From the NCBI RefSeq assembly GCF_029784155.1, contig NC_073692.1, positions 162,035,582 through 162,099,581 on the forward strand: DNA of 64,000 nt. The letters run 5' to 3'. The stretch comes from Uranotaenia lowii. Taxonomy: Eukaryota > Arthropoda > Insecta > Diptera > Culicidae. Below, piece after piece: positions 20,768 to 33,323 of the stretch; the stretch's first letter is position 1, and the number at the start of each line of letters is the position of its first letter. Position numbers and translations under genes: made by a program. The notes under the pieces are model-generated. The model saw only the letters and a program-made list of their open reading frames with translations, did no database searches and was not told where the DNA came from.

Positions 20768-22106
20768 GAAGAGATACATGAAATTCAAATACCAAATTCC
20801 AAATCTAGGAATTGAGAATAACAAATTAAAGCTTGACAGCTTTTCAAACTCGAAGCATTGAGAATAAATTAAAATTTCAGTCTCAGAAAATCTATTTCAA
20901 AAATAAATTACAGGCTTAAAATCCGTAATCAATAACTAAAGTAGATTTTTCAATAATAGAATTTTATGTATTTAAAAAAAGTAGATAAACCTTCGAGTCT
21001 TTGAACACACATACACTTTCAAGTATAATGCCTGCAACCAATATTTACCAGAAGCACAAAAATTTTGAACGAAGTTTCAGTAACGGACATATTTTTTTCA
21101 TGTTTGATAGTTTTGATTCGAATTTTTAAAAATATCCTTGAACTGATTTTTCCAGTTAAAACTTATTATTTTTAAGTATTTGTCACGAATTTTCAATTAA
21201 GGCTACAAAATCACATTATTACAAATTTATACTGATCAAACTACAGATTTTTTCAGTAATCTAAGCTTTAGTAAGCATTGGTGAATAATCTACAATGTAT
21301 AGAACTCCATTCTTCATTCAATTGTACGCACAATACTGAAGAATCACATTTGACATAAAATGAGATTTTTAAATTTTTCAGATGCATAAAATTCTTCAAC
21401 ACGTTCGCTTGATGTCATTAATTTCTAAAATTCTACCAGTTGTCAGGAGAATAAGTTTCCAAGATTAAAAATTTCCGCTTCATAAATTTTAGTTGAGTTT
21501 AATCTCATACTCTTGGATTTGCAACGATTATCTAAACCTGGGGAATTTCATAAAAAAGATTGAAAATTTGAAGAAAAATTACTACACTTTACTCTATTAT
21601 TTTATAAGCTCTTCTTTGCCGAATAAGTTATAAATATTCTGCTTATTTCAATATGTTCAAATCTTTAACTTAAACATCACGCAAAGTGTTCATTTAAGCA
21701 TGATATGGATTTTCTTGACTCGATATTTTCCAACGCATTCACATTAATATAAAATCAATCCATGTACTTAATAGTAATCAGAAACTTAAATTGTTTTTAA
21801 GTTAATTTCGTAAAACTAATGGTCATTGATCATTCATTTATATTGTATGTTTTTTTAAATAAAAATCAAAAACAATAAATCCTTAATGTGGCTCTTCCAA
21901 ATTCTGAAATTGTCAAAATTTGAAGTTTTTGGCTCTTCCAACTCAAAAGGTTGCCGACCACTGAGCTAGATTATTTTTAAGCATTCGAAAGCTTATCTAT
22001 ATCATTTTATAGCAACATCATAGCTGAATATTGTCTGTAATGTTCACTATAGACTATATTGAGCTCTTGATAAAGCTCAGTCTTGATGTCAGATGCCTTA
22101 GTAGAT

Positions 22107-22206
22107 GGATAATTTTTTCAATAACTGTCCGCCAAATACAACGTTGCTATAAAGTTGCGAATGCAATTAAGACGGTAAAACGACTATGATCGATACAAAA
22201 AATACT
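22107..22206 (+). repeat. SINE body, 3' fragment
   Basis: It matches the non-tRNA body of the SINE at 8637-8833 in the opposite orientation (TTTTTCAATAAC, GTTGCGAATGC, GGTAAAACGACTAT) and ends in an A-run. The sequence before it (22040-22106) does not match the tRNA-like head. Confidence 0.6.
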
Positions 22207-24620
22207 TTAAACTATAACTATAGCGAAAATCGATTTTGAATTCAGGTTGATTCACATCAGCCGACTGTTTCACCTCTTCATACAATATTATTGTACTTAT
22301 TCTAAATAATATTCCATATTCTTAAATGTAAATGGAAAGAGTAACAAATCCTTCCAAATAATGCCAACGTCCTTAGAATTGAAAGTATTCTCATCCTCAA
22401 TTCAAGTCACTAAACAACGAACGAGTAGCTTTCCGCAAGCTTAAAACCGCAATGAATCATAGATGAGAATGTTGGAATCGGGAAATTAAAATAATTAATG
22501 GTTGATTCCGGTAGAGAGCGACAGCAACAGCTCGGCAACAGAAAAAAAAGTGGCCCAAGTCTAACCCCGATGGCAAATAAAACACTTTGCCGGATCTTCT
22601 GAAATCGTTGGTCAAAAAACCGAACCATTTTGGCGGTTTGCTTCATTCGGCATTCGCTTCAGATTTTCTTATTGTGATACCGGTTGAAAAACCCACGGAC
22701 AAATCTCGAGAAAAAGAGGTATCGCTATGCAAATATGTTTGCAGCCATTCAACATTTAACATCAAGTTTAATCAAGAAAAGCGGTTCAAAACCTTAAACA
22801 GTGAACTCAGAGCTCAATGTACATAATCCATTTAATGGATGCTTGTTTGTAAGATTAAATAACCTTAACCCCTCTATTTCAAACTTGCTTTAGCGGAACT
22901 CGTTTGAGAAAAAAACCAACAGAAAAAGAGTTTCCCAAGATTTAATCAATGGTTTGCTAAGTACTCAGTTTTGCTTTCTTCAGACACTTGGCAAAACTTT
23001 TTATCGTCTTGTAAGATGGTTGAAAACTTTCCCAAGTCAGCCATTTTTTTTTCATTTCCTCGCCCCAAAAATAGCGCCCCATCAACCGTCTGCTTTCGGA
23101 ATTCGCAAAAGCTGTTCGTTCTGCCGTCATCCAATCGCGAGCTCGGAACACGACTGAGAAATATGAAATATCGAACGATTTTATGGCGATGGTGGCGCGT
23201 TTTTTTAACAAGGTTAACTCCGTATTGCCTTTCAGCCGGATAATGACGGTTTCCCGACAACAGATTTGCGTTTATGATACCGTTAATGGATTTTCCGCTT
23301 GATGGCTTCTTTGTAATAACCCCTTCCAGAAAATTCCATCCCACACTATATCATCATTAAAGCATGGGCTGCAGTCATGAGTGACAATTTTGAACTTTGT
23401 TTTTATTTTCAAATTTGTGAAAACGGTTTTGGATTGAAAAATTTCAAGTTGCAACAGTTCAATTTTTTTGAAAACTTCTTAAAAAAACATTCTTTCCCAC
23501 CTTGATAACACTCCCATGGATTGATTTCAAAGAAGGCTTCAAACTTAGCCACGCTTCCATTCAGAAGAAAAACTGTGATAACCGATTTGTTCATTCAGCT
23601 CTTCCCTTCATAGAAAGTTTTACAATTTCCAAAGAAAGCGTCCGAAATTCATTGCAATGGTGGTTTACTATTGAATCAGTTCATCAACAAAACTTTTTTA
23701 AGTTATCGAAGCTATCAATTTTTTTTTCCAGCTCGAGAAATTTAAATCACATGTTAGTCAAAACTGCTCTAAGAACTGTTATCGTTGAATTCCAGTGGTT
23801 TCAATTGAGATTTTCCATTTCCAAAGACACAAAATCCGAAAAATTTCTATGACTGTCGAGATTTTTATGCCATGCCTATGGAACAGTGCTCGATTTTTCT
23901 AGCATCTGCTCATTCTCTAAGAAACGAGAAAAAAACCGACCTCAACCATTAGATTATTTGCAAAACGAACTGAAAACCATCCAACGTATTTCGATCCATT
24001 CCGATCTATCATTCACATTCCAATCAAGTTGAGATAAAAAATAAACTTTGCCAGACGAGCCAAATTCCAATGTCCATTTCCTAACATGCCGATTCTCTCT
24101 GTCTCTCTCTGTCAGTCAACAATCCTGCAAAGGTCCAAACTCATTGATGGCCAATGCAGAAAAGTCTTTCCATCAAAGCAACAAAAAAAATCCTGTAAAC
24201 ATGCGGCTTGTGAATTTTCTCCTTTCCTATAAAAGGGGGGAAGGAACTCTAGAAATTAGGAAAAATAAACGAATCGGTTGAATTGTTTGAGTTTCGACAC
24301 TACTTTCCCCCCAAGCAGTGGAAATTTTTGGCATTCCTTAAGAGAATACGAACCTTAAAAGGGAAACAATCAATATTGTTTCAGCAATGATATTGTTTAT
24401 CGTGGAATAATAAATTCTAGTTTTGATTTGGAATAGACGAAATTGATTGGAAGATGAAAAAATATGGTTAATGGTTATGGTTGAAAACCTTCCAGGACGG
24501 TAACGACCGTAAGAAAAATAACAAAATTTAGCATGATCTGTTCTGATATCTAAATTTTCAAGGCAAATTTTCTGCAAATTTTTCTATGACTTTCACACAA
24601 TAAATCATAATGAATCAAAT
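22207..24620. other. Unassigned, apparently unique sequence
   Basis: No transposon termini, long repeats or convincing exons were recognised. Several short open frames exist on both strands but have no recognisable family and no supported splice context. Base composition is somewhat less AT-rich around 22500-23350, so this could be host intron or regulatory DNA. Confidence 0.4.
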
Positions 24621-24639
24621 TTAAAAAAAAACGGAGATG

Positions 24640-26045
24640 GTATAATTGATTCAACTGTAGATATGGTAGATTCAATTACAATTGTATGATTGATTATAGG
24701 CATTAAACTATAAATATGATAGATTCAACTGTAGTGGTATAATTGATTCAATTGTCAATATGATACATTTAACTACAATTGTATCATTGATTTTAGGCAT
24801 TCATCTATAAATATAATAGATTCAACTGTAGTAATATAATTGATTCAACTGTAAATATGATAGATTCAACTGTAGTGGTATAATTGATTCAATTGTAAAT
24901 ATAATAGATTCAACTACAAATGTATGATTGATTCTAGGTTTTGAACCATAAATATAGTAAATAAAACTGTATTGTCATGATAGATTGTGTGTTACTTGAA
25001 TACTATAGTGTTCATCAGCAAAGACAAAAAAAAAGTAGGTGTGGGACCCAATACGTGTTCCCTGTAGCGATCGTATCGCTGTTTTTAGGGCTCTCTCCGG
25101 TGTTGGGGAAACATTTTCCTCTACCAGTTCGTGGCAGCGGTCTTGTAGAAGGCCGACAGTTCCTGGAATTGGGAAAAGTACACCTACGCTGGCTGCCCGG
25201 GAAATCAACGTGGGTCTCGACGTTCTTTTACACGATCCTGGCAGGATCCCTCAGGAAACATTACGGTAAGCCAGCGTATGATAGATTTATGTCATGATAT
25301 TGAATAAATTTCCCCCCCACAAGGTCAATCTTCGCCGGGTGCAGAAGCACGGACATCTTCCGGGACCGATTAGTTAAGACGCAAAATTTCCTGCGCAACC
25401 ATGCATCAAGATCCATAAAGAAAACATCGGAGGAACCAGGACATGGATATCGGGATTTCCGGTCAGGTTTTCTAGCATCATGGCGGCTAAAACGAACTAA
25501 ATGCAAAATGCTGAAATAATAAATTTAAAAAAAATAAAACGTAGGCATAAAATTATTCCGAAAAAGTGCTTCAGATATGATAGCTTCCAATATAAACAGA
25601 AATTATAGGTACAATATTTATAGTTGACCTCAGTGAATCAATCATAGAAATAAAATTGAATCTATCATATTTATAATTAAATCGATCATATTGTTATAAT
25701 TGAATCTATCATATTTATAATTAAATCAATTATTTCATTATAGTTAAATCTATCATATTTATAATTAAATCAATCATATAATTATAATTGATTCTACTAT
25801 AATTATTGTTGAATGTATAACATCAATCGCGCATTATAGTTGAATCTATTATATTTATAGTTGAATGCACAAAATTAATCATACAACTATAGTTGAATGT
25901 ATTATATACATTGTTGACTGTACGAAATCAATCAGATTGTCTATTACATGTATTGTTGAAATTTTAATAATTATAGTTAGCCGAGAATTAATCAGATATA
26001 TGATTGAATATAAGTCGATTATTGTTGGAAATACTATACTTTTTT
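24640..26045. repeat. AT-rich repeat block of TTGATTCAACTGTA units, split by an insertion
   Basis: From about 24640 to 24970 and again from about 25600 to 26045 the sequence is built of diverged units of roughly 40-90 bp around ATAATTGATTCAACTGTA and ATATGATAGATTCAA, with many TATCAT/ATGATA steps. The two halves are in mutually inverted orientation. A less AT-rich, non-similar segment (about 24980-25590) separates them and contains the palindromic GATCCTGGCAGGATC. ACGG-type ends near 24630 and CCGTGTATAG near 26050 hint at one decayed inverted-repeat element. Confidence 0.55.
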
Positions 26046-26050
26046 TCCGT

Positions 26051-27091
26051 GTATAGACACAAAAACTTTATCAAACGAATTTGACTTAAAGGTTAAGATC
26101 AAAATTGAACTCTTTTTGAAATTTAACGAATTAAAAGTACATACATATAAATAAGCTTATTTTAAAGAAGGATATATTTTGATCCTTCTTCAAAAGACTT
26201 GATTCCTGGCTATGTATTTGAGTGCACGAAAAAAATATGCTCCGTACCTATACATTACAAATATTTTCTTGGAACATCCCATTCAATTTTTAAATTTTTC
26301 CAATTCTAAAAGTTAATTTTATTTTTCATTCCTACGCATTCATAAGCGTTTCTTTAATCGGGCAGAATGAGAGTTGAATCGAATCCATCCAAGGTTTTTT
26401 TTTACAGTTGAAAAAACTGGCCGATGCTTGATGTACCTTCACTGTGTCAATCGGATCGGAAAATCCCACAAACGGCTCCCTGGAAACTGAAAATGGAATT
26501 CCCCACCCAGAGGAAGGTATGTACGTCGTTTGGTTTGGTTTGGTAGTATCTGCGTTTTTGGTAAAATTCGATACCCGAAACGACAAGAGGAAACAACTTC
26601 GAGCAAGAACACTCAACCGTCCATTGGCACCCTTCAATCGATAATTAGCTCATTTGTAAGCAATATCAAATACGGATCCGGATCCGGGTACATGGGACGC
26701 AAAGCACATCCATCCATCCATCTATGGTCGATTCGATTTCGATTCGGGTCTTGTTGTTTCAAAATTTTCGTACACGTGCTGCTGCTGATGCAGGAGACTC
26801 CGGGTGAACTCTGTCAAACTCGGTCCTAGTCTGATAAATGGCTTTCAGAATAATCCGGGTCGGGTTTCCAGCATCCATCAGGGGACCGGAAATGTACAGA
26901 ACCCACAGAGCGAGACCAGAATGAAGCCAACCGAAATGAATCTGTAATACAAACTAAGCTGATTTTGGAATTGCAATTGAGAACAATAAGCATCAAAAGA
27001 AATTAAGTAAGTGGACTAATTTTAACGTGTGTAGTGTAAAGATATATAAGTATGCTTCCTATTATAAATCAAATAGCAGTTATAAAATGCT
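26051..27091. other. Unassigned, apparently unique sequence
   Basis: No repeat family or exon was recognised. A short stretch at 26500-26560 has GTTTGGTTTGG, and a few 60-100 codon frames occur, none with a recognisable product. Confidence 0.4.
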
Positions 27092-27093
27092 TA

Positions 27094-29374
27094 GGGTAAA
27101 TGATCTTGAGCGGAACTAATTGGCTCAATTCGACGCAACTCGCAACAGTTGATCAAGCGGTATGGCTTTGGGTTATATCCGAAAAAATTTTTTTTCAGTT
27201 TAGCAGATAGATCTTGGTTTCTGCTTTCTAATGATGATTTTTAGAATATTTTAGAGTAAATCCTTATAACTCTAGAGCTGTTTTACTGAAGAAAGAATTC
27301 TGATCTTGAGCGGAACTAAAATATGATCTTGAGCGGAACCATTTTCTTTTGTCAACATCTTTAGTAGCTCTTATTCCTAATACTTGTATAACTGTGAAAA
27401 CTTCAATTAAATTTCATCTTTGAAGATTTTAAAGTTCAAAAATTAATGTTTTTAGGTGTAAAAAAGAAGCTTAGCGTTCCAAAGCTGTTCTCAAAATATC
27501 CGTTGAAATTTATTTCTTGCTTAAAAAAAGTCCAATTTTCCCTTTGATGCACTGTATCCTATTTTGAAAAAATCGATTCTCTTAACTCAAATTTAAGTTT
27601 TTTTTTATCTCAAAAATTAAATTCGTTAGTATATTTGATTGATTGTTTGAATGTGCGTGTTTAGGATCATACTGCCCTGAACAACTTCTAAAGGTAACGA
27701 CAAAGTTAGTAATACAAAAGAAGATGCTTTAAATTACAGATTTGGCAAAAAAACTGTACATTGGTCTAAATGAATGTTTTTGAGAAAAAAACTCATATTT
27801 TTTTAATCCTTATTCCCTTAATTCCTTTAATTTTATTGGAAAATCATGATAAATTGGGTCATTTTTATATTTTAGTAGGGAAAAATCAGTTTACTTTGAA
27901 AATCTTTTCATACTTTTTCTTTTATATTTTAGTAGAGAAAAATCAGTTTACGTTGAAAATCCTTTCATACTTATTTAATTCGAAGTGAGAAACCTTAATT
28001 TTATATTGACAAAAAAAAATATCATTATGGAAATCCATTCGAAATTTAAAAAATCGGTGAAATCTGTAAATATTTCAAGATATCGTGTTCTGTGACACAG
28101 ATGCTGTGATAAAAGATTCCTCAAAATTTTGTGAAATACCTAACATATTTTACTGTGATTTCGGCAACCTTGCTGTAAGCAACATATTCATAGAATAAAG
28201 TTTATAATAAATTCCAGTTTCTTATGAATCACATTAACATTTATTTATATTAAAAATTTATGGAAACATTAACTGTTTATCTCAATTGATAAAACAATTA
28301 TTTCTCAAACTGATTTCCAGTTCGAGCTCAAGTGTAAATTCAAACACAAGGAAATCGGATAGGTTTACAATACCAGGCCACCAATTGAATCGTGAAGTAT
28401 TTTAAAATAGCTAACCTGATGTGCTTTGCTACACTTTGTAAAACTGAAAGAATGTGTTTAAAAAAAAACGATTTGAATTTTTGTTTATTAGATTGTATAT
28501 CGTTTTCAATTGGAATGTGAACATCTAAAACAATCTCTTTAAAAGAAAGCTACTTCATAAAGTACGAATAGTAATGGCAATGAAGATTGATTCTTATTCC
28601 GAAATAATGTCTTAGCTTTATTGGCTTCATTAGTTCTCGAATTATGCCAAAAAATATGTATGAAAGCCTTTCTCCTCCTTCTTGTCGTCCCTAAGAAAGA
28701 AAGATTCAAAAACACATTTCTTGAACCCCAAAAAAATAAACTTTTTGTGTGCCTAGTTTGGTACGCTGTGACACCAATTAATTAGTTTTTGTTCTATTCG
28801 AAGATAATTTTACATTTTTTTCTTTCCCTAAAGCTGATAGAATAAGAAGTATACAAATGTGCTGAATACATTCAGGGGTAAAAACTGCGTGTGAAACATT
28901 AGGCATAAAGCAGCGCACCTAGCGGTTTATTTTGGAAGCTAGTAGTTCCGCTCAAGATCAAAGACGGTTCCACTCAAGATCATATTTTACTTTCAAAAAC
29001 TACGCTATTACTTGATATTCTGATGGAAAACTTGTTACAAAAACACGAATAATGCTTTTTTATGAGTTTTTCTACCATTTTAATCATTGAGAATTAGTTT
29101 ACAACGGTCAAGGGTAACATAAATTGACGTTCAAAGTCAGCGTAGATTGATGAAAATTGCAGCAGAAATGCGTATGTTTTTAAATCTTCTAATAACATTA
29201 TTTCAGTTAATAAATTTATGCAAAAATGTCAATGCTTGTATGAAAAGATCTTGAAAAAGTGTTTTTTCAACAATTTGGTAAGATTCATAAACAATCATTG
29301 CCTAGAACTAAGAAAAAGAAAATGGTTCCGCTCAAGATCAGATTTTGACTAGTTCCGCTCAAGATCATTTACCC
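27094..29374. mobile_element. Transposase-free TIR element with repeated GATCTTGAGCGGAAC boxes
   Basis: Inverted ends GGGTAAATGATCTTGAGCGG continue to GGAACTA (25-bp perfect match) and are flanked by TA (27092-27093, 29375-29376). The box GATCTTGAGCGGAAC recurs inside: forward at 27302 and 27324, and reversed at about 28945, 28967 (one mismatch), 29326 and in the terminus. No ORF longer than about 70 codons looks real. TA duplication suggests a Tc1/mariner-like mobiliser. A CACAG-rich repeat fragment is present near 28020-28175. Confidence 0.82.
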
Positions 29375-29415
29375 TATACGATAAAAAGATAAAAAGCCCT
29401 TGAGGAAGTTTTGAA

Positions 29416-30818
29416 AGCAGAAACACAGTGCACGCGAGCGAGCGAGCGAGCGATTGGCGCGAAGAATCGCACCTCATTTGAACACGTTGAAAGCTGTGAG
29501 ATCGTTCACAGTGCAAGCGACGCGATTCGTACTACTCGCGCGAAATACCATTTGGAAAATTATCCGTCGCAGCAGTCGCATGAATACATTGTTTTGGTTC
29601 ACCCAAACTTGCACTGAGATTATTTCTCGGCAGTTTTATTTGAAAATACAGATTCCGTTCGTTTTTGGCAACATTCGATTTCGGCAACATTACCTTTAAG
29701 TTTTCTCTATAACAGGATCAATATAATTGAAACAAACGCCATAAGTACGTTTTTATGTTCTGAAATGGTGATAAAACACAACACGAAAAACAAAAGTTTA
29801 AAAAAAGTTTTAAAGGTACTCAAAAATGACAAAAAGATGAAAAAAAATTAAAAAAAACAAATACAAAGAAAAGACTAAAAATGACAAGAAACAACTAAAA
29901 ATTATGAAAAATGACAAAAACAACCAAGATTTTAAATAAAACAAGATTAGTGTAAAATACATTAAAACATGAGAAAAAAATGATAAAAAAATGACTTAAA
30001 ATTGTCGGGAATTGACTAAAAATAACATTTACGATAATAAAAATAGTTATTTTGTAAAAATGAAAGAAAAAAACCGTTCGATTTTGGCAACACAAAATGT
30101 AAATCACGTTATTTTTAAAAAACGATTTTCTTCGACTAACTTTTTAAATAAATAACAAATTTAAAAAAAATAACTTTTTAAATAAATAAACAATGAAAAC
30201 CCCTAGAATATTTGTTGGCATCCTTACATCTGTAACCAAAGAAAACACTCAACTGCTGAGCACAGAACATTTATATCCAGAAAAAGATAAATTTTACTTG
30301 TTCAATCTGTAACATGAGCAAGGATAACGATAAAATTAAATAATAAATATGACTCTAGAACAAATTTATCTTACATTAAAGTGCTTCTGAAATAAAATCT
30401 TTGGTGCTTATTCTGCGAGTCACGTGACGTGGATTTGTCTGGTCAACATGATTTGACGTCAGTGAAAGTCGCCGGCGCTGATAGTGATGAAAACTCCGGT
30501 TTGTGGATTCGGCGATAAAATACTTGAATGGTTTTATGACGCTGTTAAAAATGTTAATTGAATGCGACTTACGAATTATTTCATAATGATTTAAACAAAA
30601 ATAACCTCTCAAAAATAATTCTCCCAATTCTCTATAAATTTATTTACATAAATATTATTTCCTCCCCTATCCATAAAGTTTTTTCTCAGTGTAAATCGCA
30701 TCCCGTTCGTCGCGTGCACTGTGAACGATCCTGACAAATGTTCGCGCGAAATTCATTTCAGGTTCATTCAAAAATCGCTCGCTCGCTCGCTCGCTCGCTC
30801 GCGTGCACTGTGTTTCTG
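29416..30818. mobile_element. TIR element with (GCGA)n termini
   Basis: The left end GCAGAAACACAGTGCACGCG followed by (AGCG)n is mirrored at the right by (GCTC)n then GCGTGCACTGTGTTTCTGC. The similarity continues inward for about 100 bp, including ATCGTTCACAGTGCA (29500-29515 region and reversed near 30720). No flanking duplication was identified. It is non-coding, and is interrupted by a MITE copy at 29647-30096. Confidence 0.68.
29647..30096 (-). mobile_element. CAGACCCCGTTCG-family MITE, right end truncated
   Basis: It starts CAGATTCCGTTCGTTTTTGG (after TA) and ends near CCGTTCGATTTTGGCAACAC. The A-rich interior, including ACGTTTTTATGTTCTGAAA, matches the reverse complement of the interior of 10967-11551. 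The right terminus is incomplete. Confidence 0.7.
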
Positions 30819-30883
30819 CCCTAAGTTTTTTTTTTGTCGTTAAGTCTCTGTAACTGGGTTTGCCGATAAAACAGTTCCGTGCA

Positions 30884-31402
30884 GGGTTGGTCAAATCACA
30901 AAATAATCTATAATTTCACAGAATGTTGAGCATGTTAGATGTTTAGAAGGGTTAGAATTTTTGTCACCGAATCTATGTCACAGTTAACAGAATATTGAAA
31001 ATTTTTACAAAAGTCTTTCAAATAAACATGTTAACACAACTTTTGAACTGCTTGATCAGTTGTAACCGAAAAAATGACTTTCTGTGATTTAACTAAAAAA
31101 TTCTGAAATGGTTTTCTGTGATGGAAATAGCATAAGTTTCTTTGAAAAGCTTTCAAATAGAGACTTTTTTACATTTAACAAGAGAAAAATCAATAAATAT
31201 TACCGATTTTATCTTCCGATCCGATCTTAAATTTACGTTAACATTGAAATTCTAGTTTTGGAAATACGTTCAAATGTTTATAAAATCTGTGAAATCTGTG
31301 AATATTTCCAAAAATCTGTGTTCAGTGACACAGAAGATTAAAAATTTGCTCAAAATTCTGTGAAATTATAGATTTTTCTGTGATTTTGGCAAACTTTGGT
31401 AT
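30884..31402. repeat. CACAG-rich dispersed element
   Basis: It begins CAGGGTTGGTCAAATCACA and ends TCTGTGATTTTGGCAAAC, with many CTGTGAAAT and TCTGTG(T)CACAG motifs. It is related to sequence at 28020-28175 and 58565-58965. The inverted ends suggest a decayed DNA element; superfamily unknown. Confidence 0.5.
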
Positions 31403-31429
31403 TAACCCAATGTGTAAGGCGAGGATATT

Positions 31430-31810
31430 AGGGGGGTACGAAGTATGTTTCTATAAATACTTGGTATCCCTCTCTCCTCCTGGCGAGAGAGAAAGTAAAT
31501 AACAAAAGTACCAATGGAGCAAATTGAACCAAATTTCCATTTGAAGGTGTTTGATTGCTTCTAGGATTATTGAAGAATCCTTCCTTCTTCCCGTATGAAG
31601 TTGGAAAGAAAAGGGCTCCCATACAAATTGTATTGCAGAATGGAGAAACCAAATTTTGCATGGTAGTGTATTTTGAAACAAGAAATGTTTCTTCGATGAT
31701 TTGAAACCTCTCTCGCTTCTGAATCTAATGGAACTAAATATGGCTTAGGGGGCAGGGATATTTGGATACTTGATCCCTTTTTCTTGTTGAGGAATCGAGA
31801 AAACACTAAT
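31430..31810. repeat. Helitron satellite-unit fragment
   Basis: Units resembling the 150-bp repeats of the Helitron at 39780-44406: GGTACGAAGTATGTTTCTATAA, TCCCTCTCTCC and GGAGCAAATTGAACCAAATTT occur in the same order. Neither Helitron terminus is present. Confidence 0.55.
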
Positions 31811-32986
31811 TGATTCCTTCGAAATATTTCATGAGATTTTAGCCTATAACCTAAACCATAAAGTGTTTCCGTTAATAAAGCAAGAGTTTTGAGACAATAA
31901 TAAACTACCTGTAGTGCTTACTGCTAGCTTCAATGCGAAACTCCTAAACACACTAGGTTAAAATATTTTTAGATTCCTTTTCGAAATAAACAAGTTTTTT
32001 TTTTCCTCATGTAAAGCTATCCACACCGTGATACAATTTTTGTTCATGACAGTTCACTTCCGTTCTCTTTTTGCCTGTCCCTAATTGTCATTTTTATGTC
32101 ATTAACACTGGAGCTTCGCTGGCAGCAGGGTCTCATCAGATGCCTTACGTTGATCCGTAACCGTCCCGTTACTCGCGGCAACAGGAATCAACTTCTTCTT
32201 TAAAAAAAATGAGAGCTTACTTTTGCATTAAAAATATGGCATTATGAGAATCATATTTTACTTTAACGATTTACATTTTCTAACAAATATTTTTTAGTGA
32301 TAAAAAAAGACCTTCCAATCACATTCTGTTAAAATTTTCAAACAATGTTTAATAACCCGAAAAATAATTTTTTTAAAATTTCTTGGGATAACAGCATTGT
32401 TGTTTGTACAGCATACTTTACAAGAATCTTGTAATCGAAATTCTTTGTTTCCTGATTTTCTTGAATGCTATCTCAAGAATCCAGAATCCTGAACTGAATA
32501 ATAAGCAATGTGTCCTAAATATTGAATTGACCATTTCAATCATGATCCCTGAATCTTGAATCCTGTTTCATTTATCAAGAATCCAGAATCCTAAACTGAA
32601 TAATACTGTATCCTGAATCTTGAATTCTGATTCTGGGATCTAGAATCTCAAATTCTGAAACATGAATCTTAATTGCTGAATCTTTATTGTTTAATTTCTA
32701 TTCCTCCGTATCGTGAATCAGAATTCCAGAATGCTGAGTCCAGAATTTACCATCCTTCATCAGGAATCCTGAATCATGTTTCCTTAATCCTGAATCCTCA
32801 ACCCTGAATCTATAATTCCGAATCCTGAATTTATATCCTTAACCCTGAATTCTGAATCCTAAACCCTGAGTTTTGTATCCTGAATTGTGAGTTCTGAATC
32901 CCGGAGCTTGGAACATGAATTCTGAATTCTAAATCCTGAATTCTTAATCCAGAATCCTAAATCCTGAAACCTGAATCTTTGATTTA

Positions 32987-33173
32987 TTTAAGGATTTTTA
33001 ACGGCTATCAGTCTCGGATTTTTTAAGTAAGTTCAAGAAAGCCCGAATTGAAATTAACAAGAAAACGACACTTTATCGCCCCTGATGAAGATCTAATAAG
33101 GATCGAAACGTTGGAGTAAACAGTCGTTTTTACTTAAAAAATCCAAGACTGATAGCCGTTAAAAATCCTTAAA
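32987..33173. mobile_element. Inverted-repeat element with about 44-bp arms
   Basis: The left arm (32988-33031) and right arm (about 33130-33173) are near-perfect reverse complements starting TTAAGGATTTTTAACGGC. The loop includes CCTGATGAAGATC and GGATCGAAACGTTGG, a motif often seen at ends of animal mobile elements. It is inserted in the TCCTGAA repeat field. Confidence 0.7.
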
Positions 33174-33323
33174 AAAAAGAAACCTGAATCTTAAATATTC
33201 ATTCATGAATCCTGGTCCTGAGTCCTGATTCCTCGGCTATCTTGAATCCCGAATTTGGAATTCTGATTCCTCAATCTGGAAACCTGAATTCGAAACTTGG
33301 GCTTGATACCCTAAATCCAGTGT

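Larger units (their letters stand above)
18493..21963. mobile_element. hAT element with 8-bp duplication AGCTAGAT
   Basis: The ends are CATAGGTTGGCATGCGGCTC at the left and CAGTGGTCGGCAACCTTTTG on the opposite strand at the right, with GGCTCTT motifs inside both. AGCTAGAT occurs at 18485-18492 and 21964-21971. The right terminus is the widespread hAT form. No transposase coding sequence remains, and the interior hosts a SINE fragment, a hAT MITE and a tRNA-like fragment. Confidence 0.85.

Noticed and set aside
22946..23344. Minus-strand frame of 132 codons
   Set aside because: It overlaps several other frames on both strands, with no domain, no supported splice sites and no start context.
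24977..25500. Coding region or LTR inside the AT-rich block (GATCCTGGCAGGATC resembles a primer site)
   Set aside because: The motif is a palindrome that can match either strand by chance; no paired LTR ends or domains were found.
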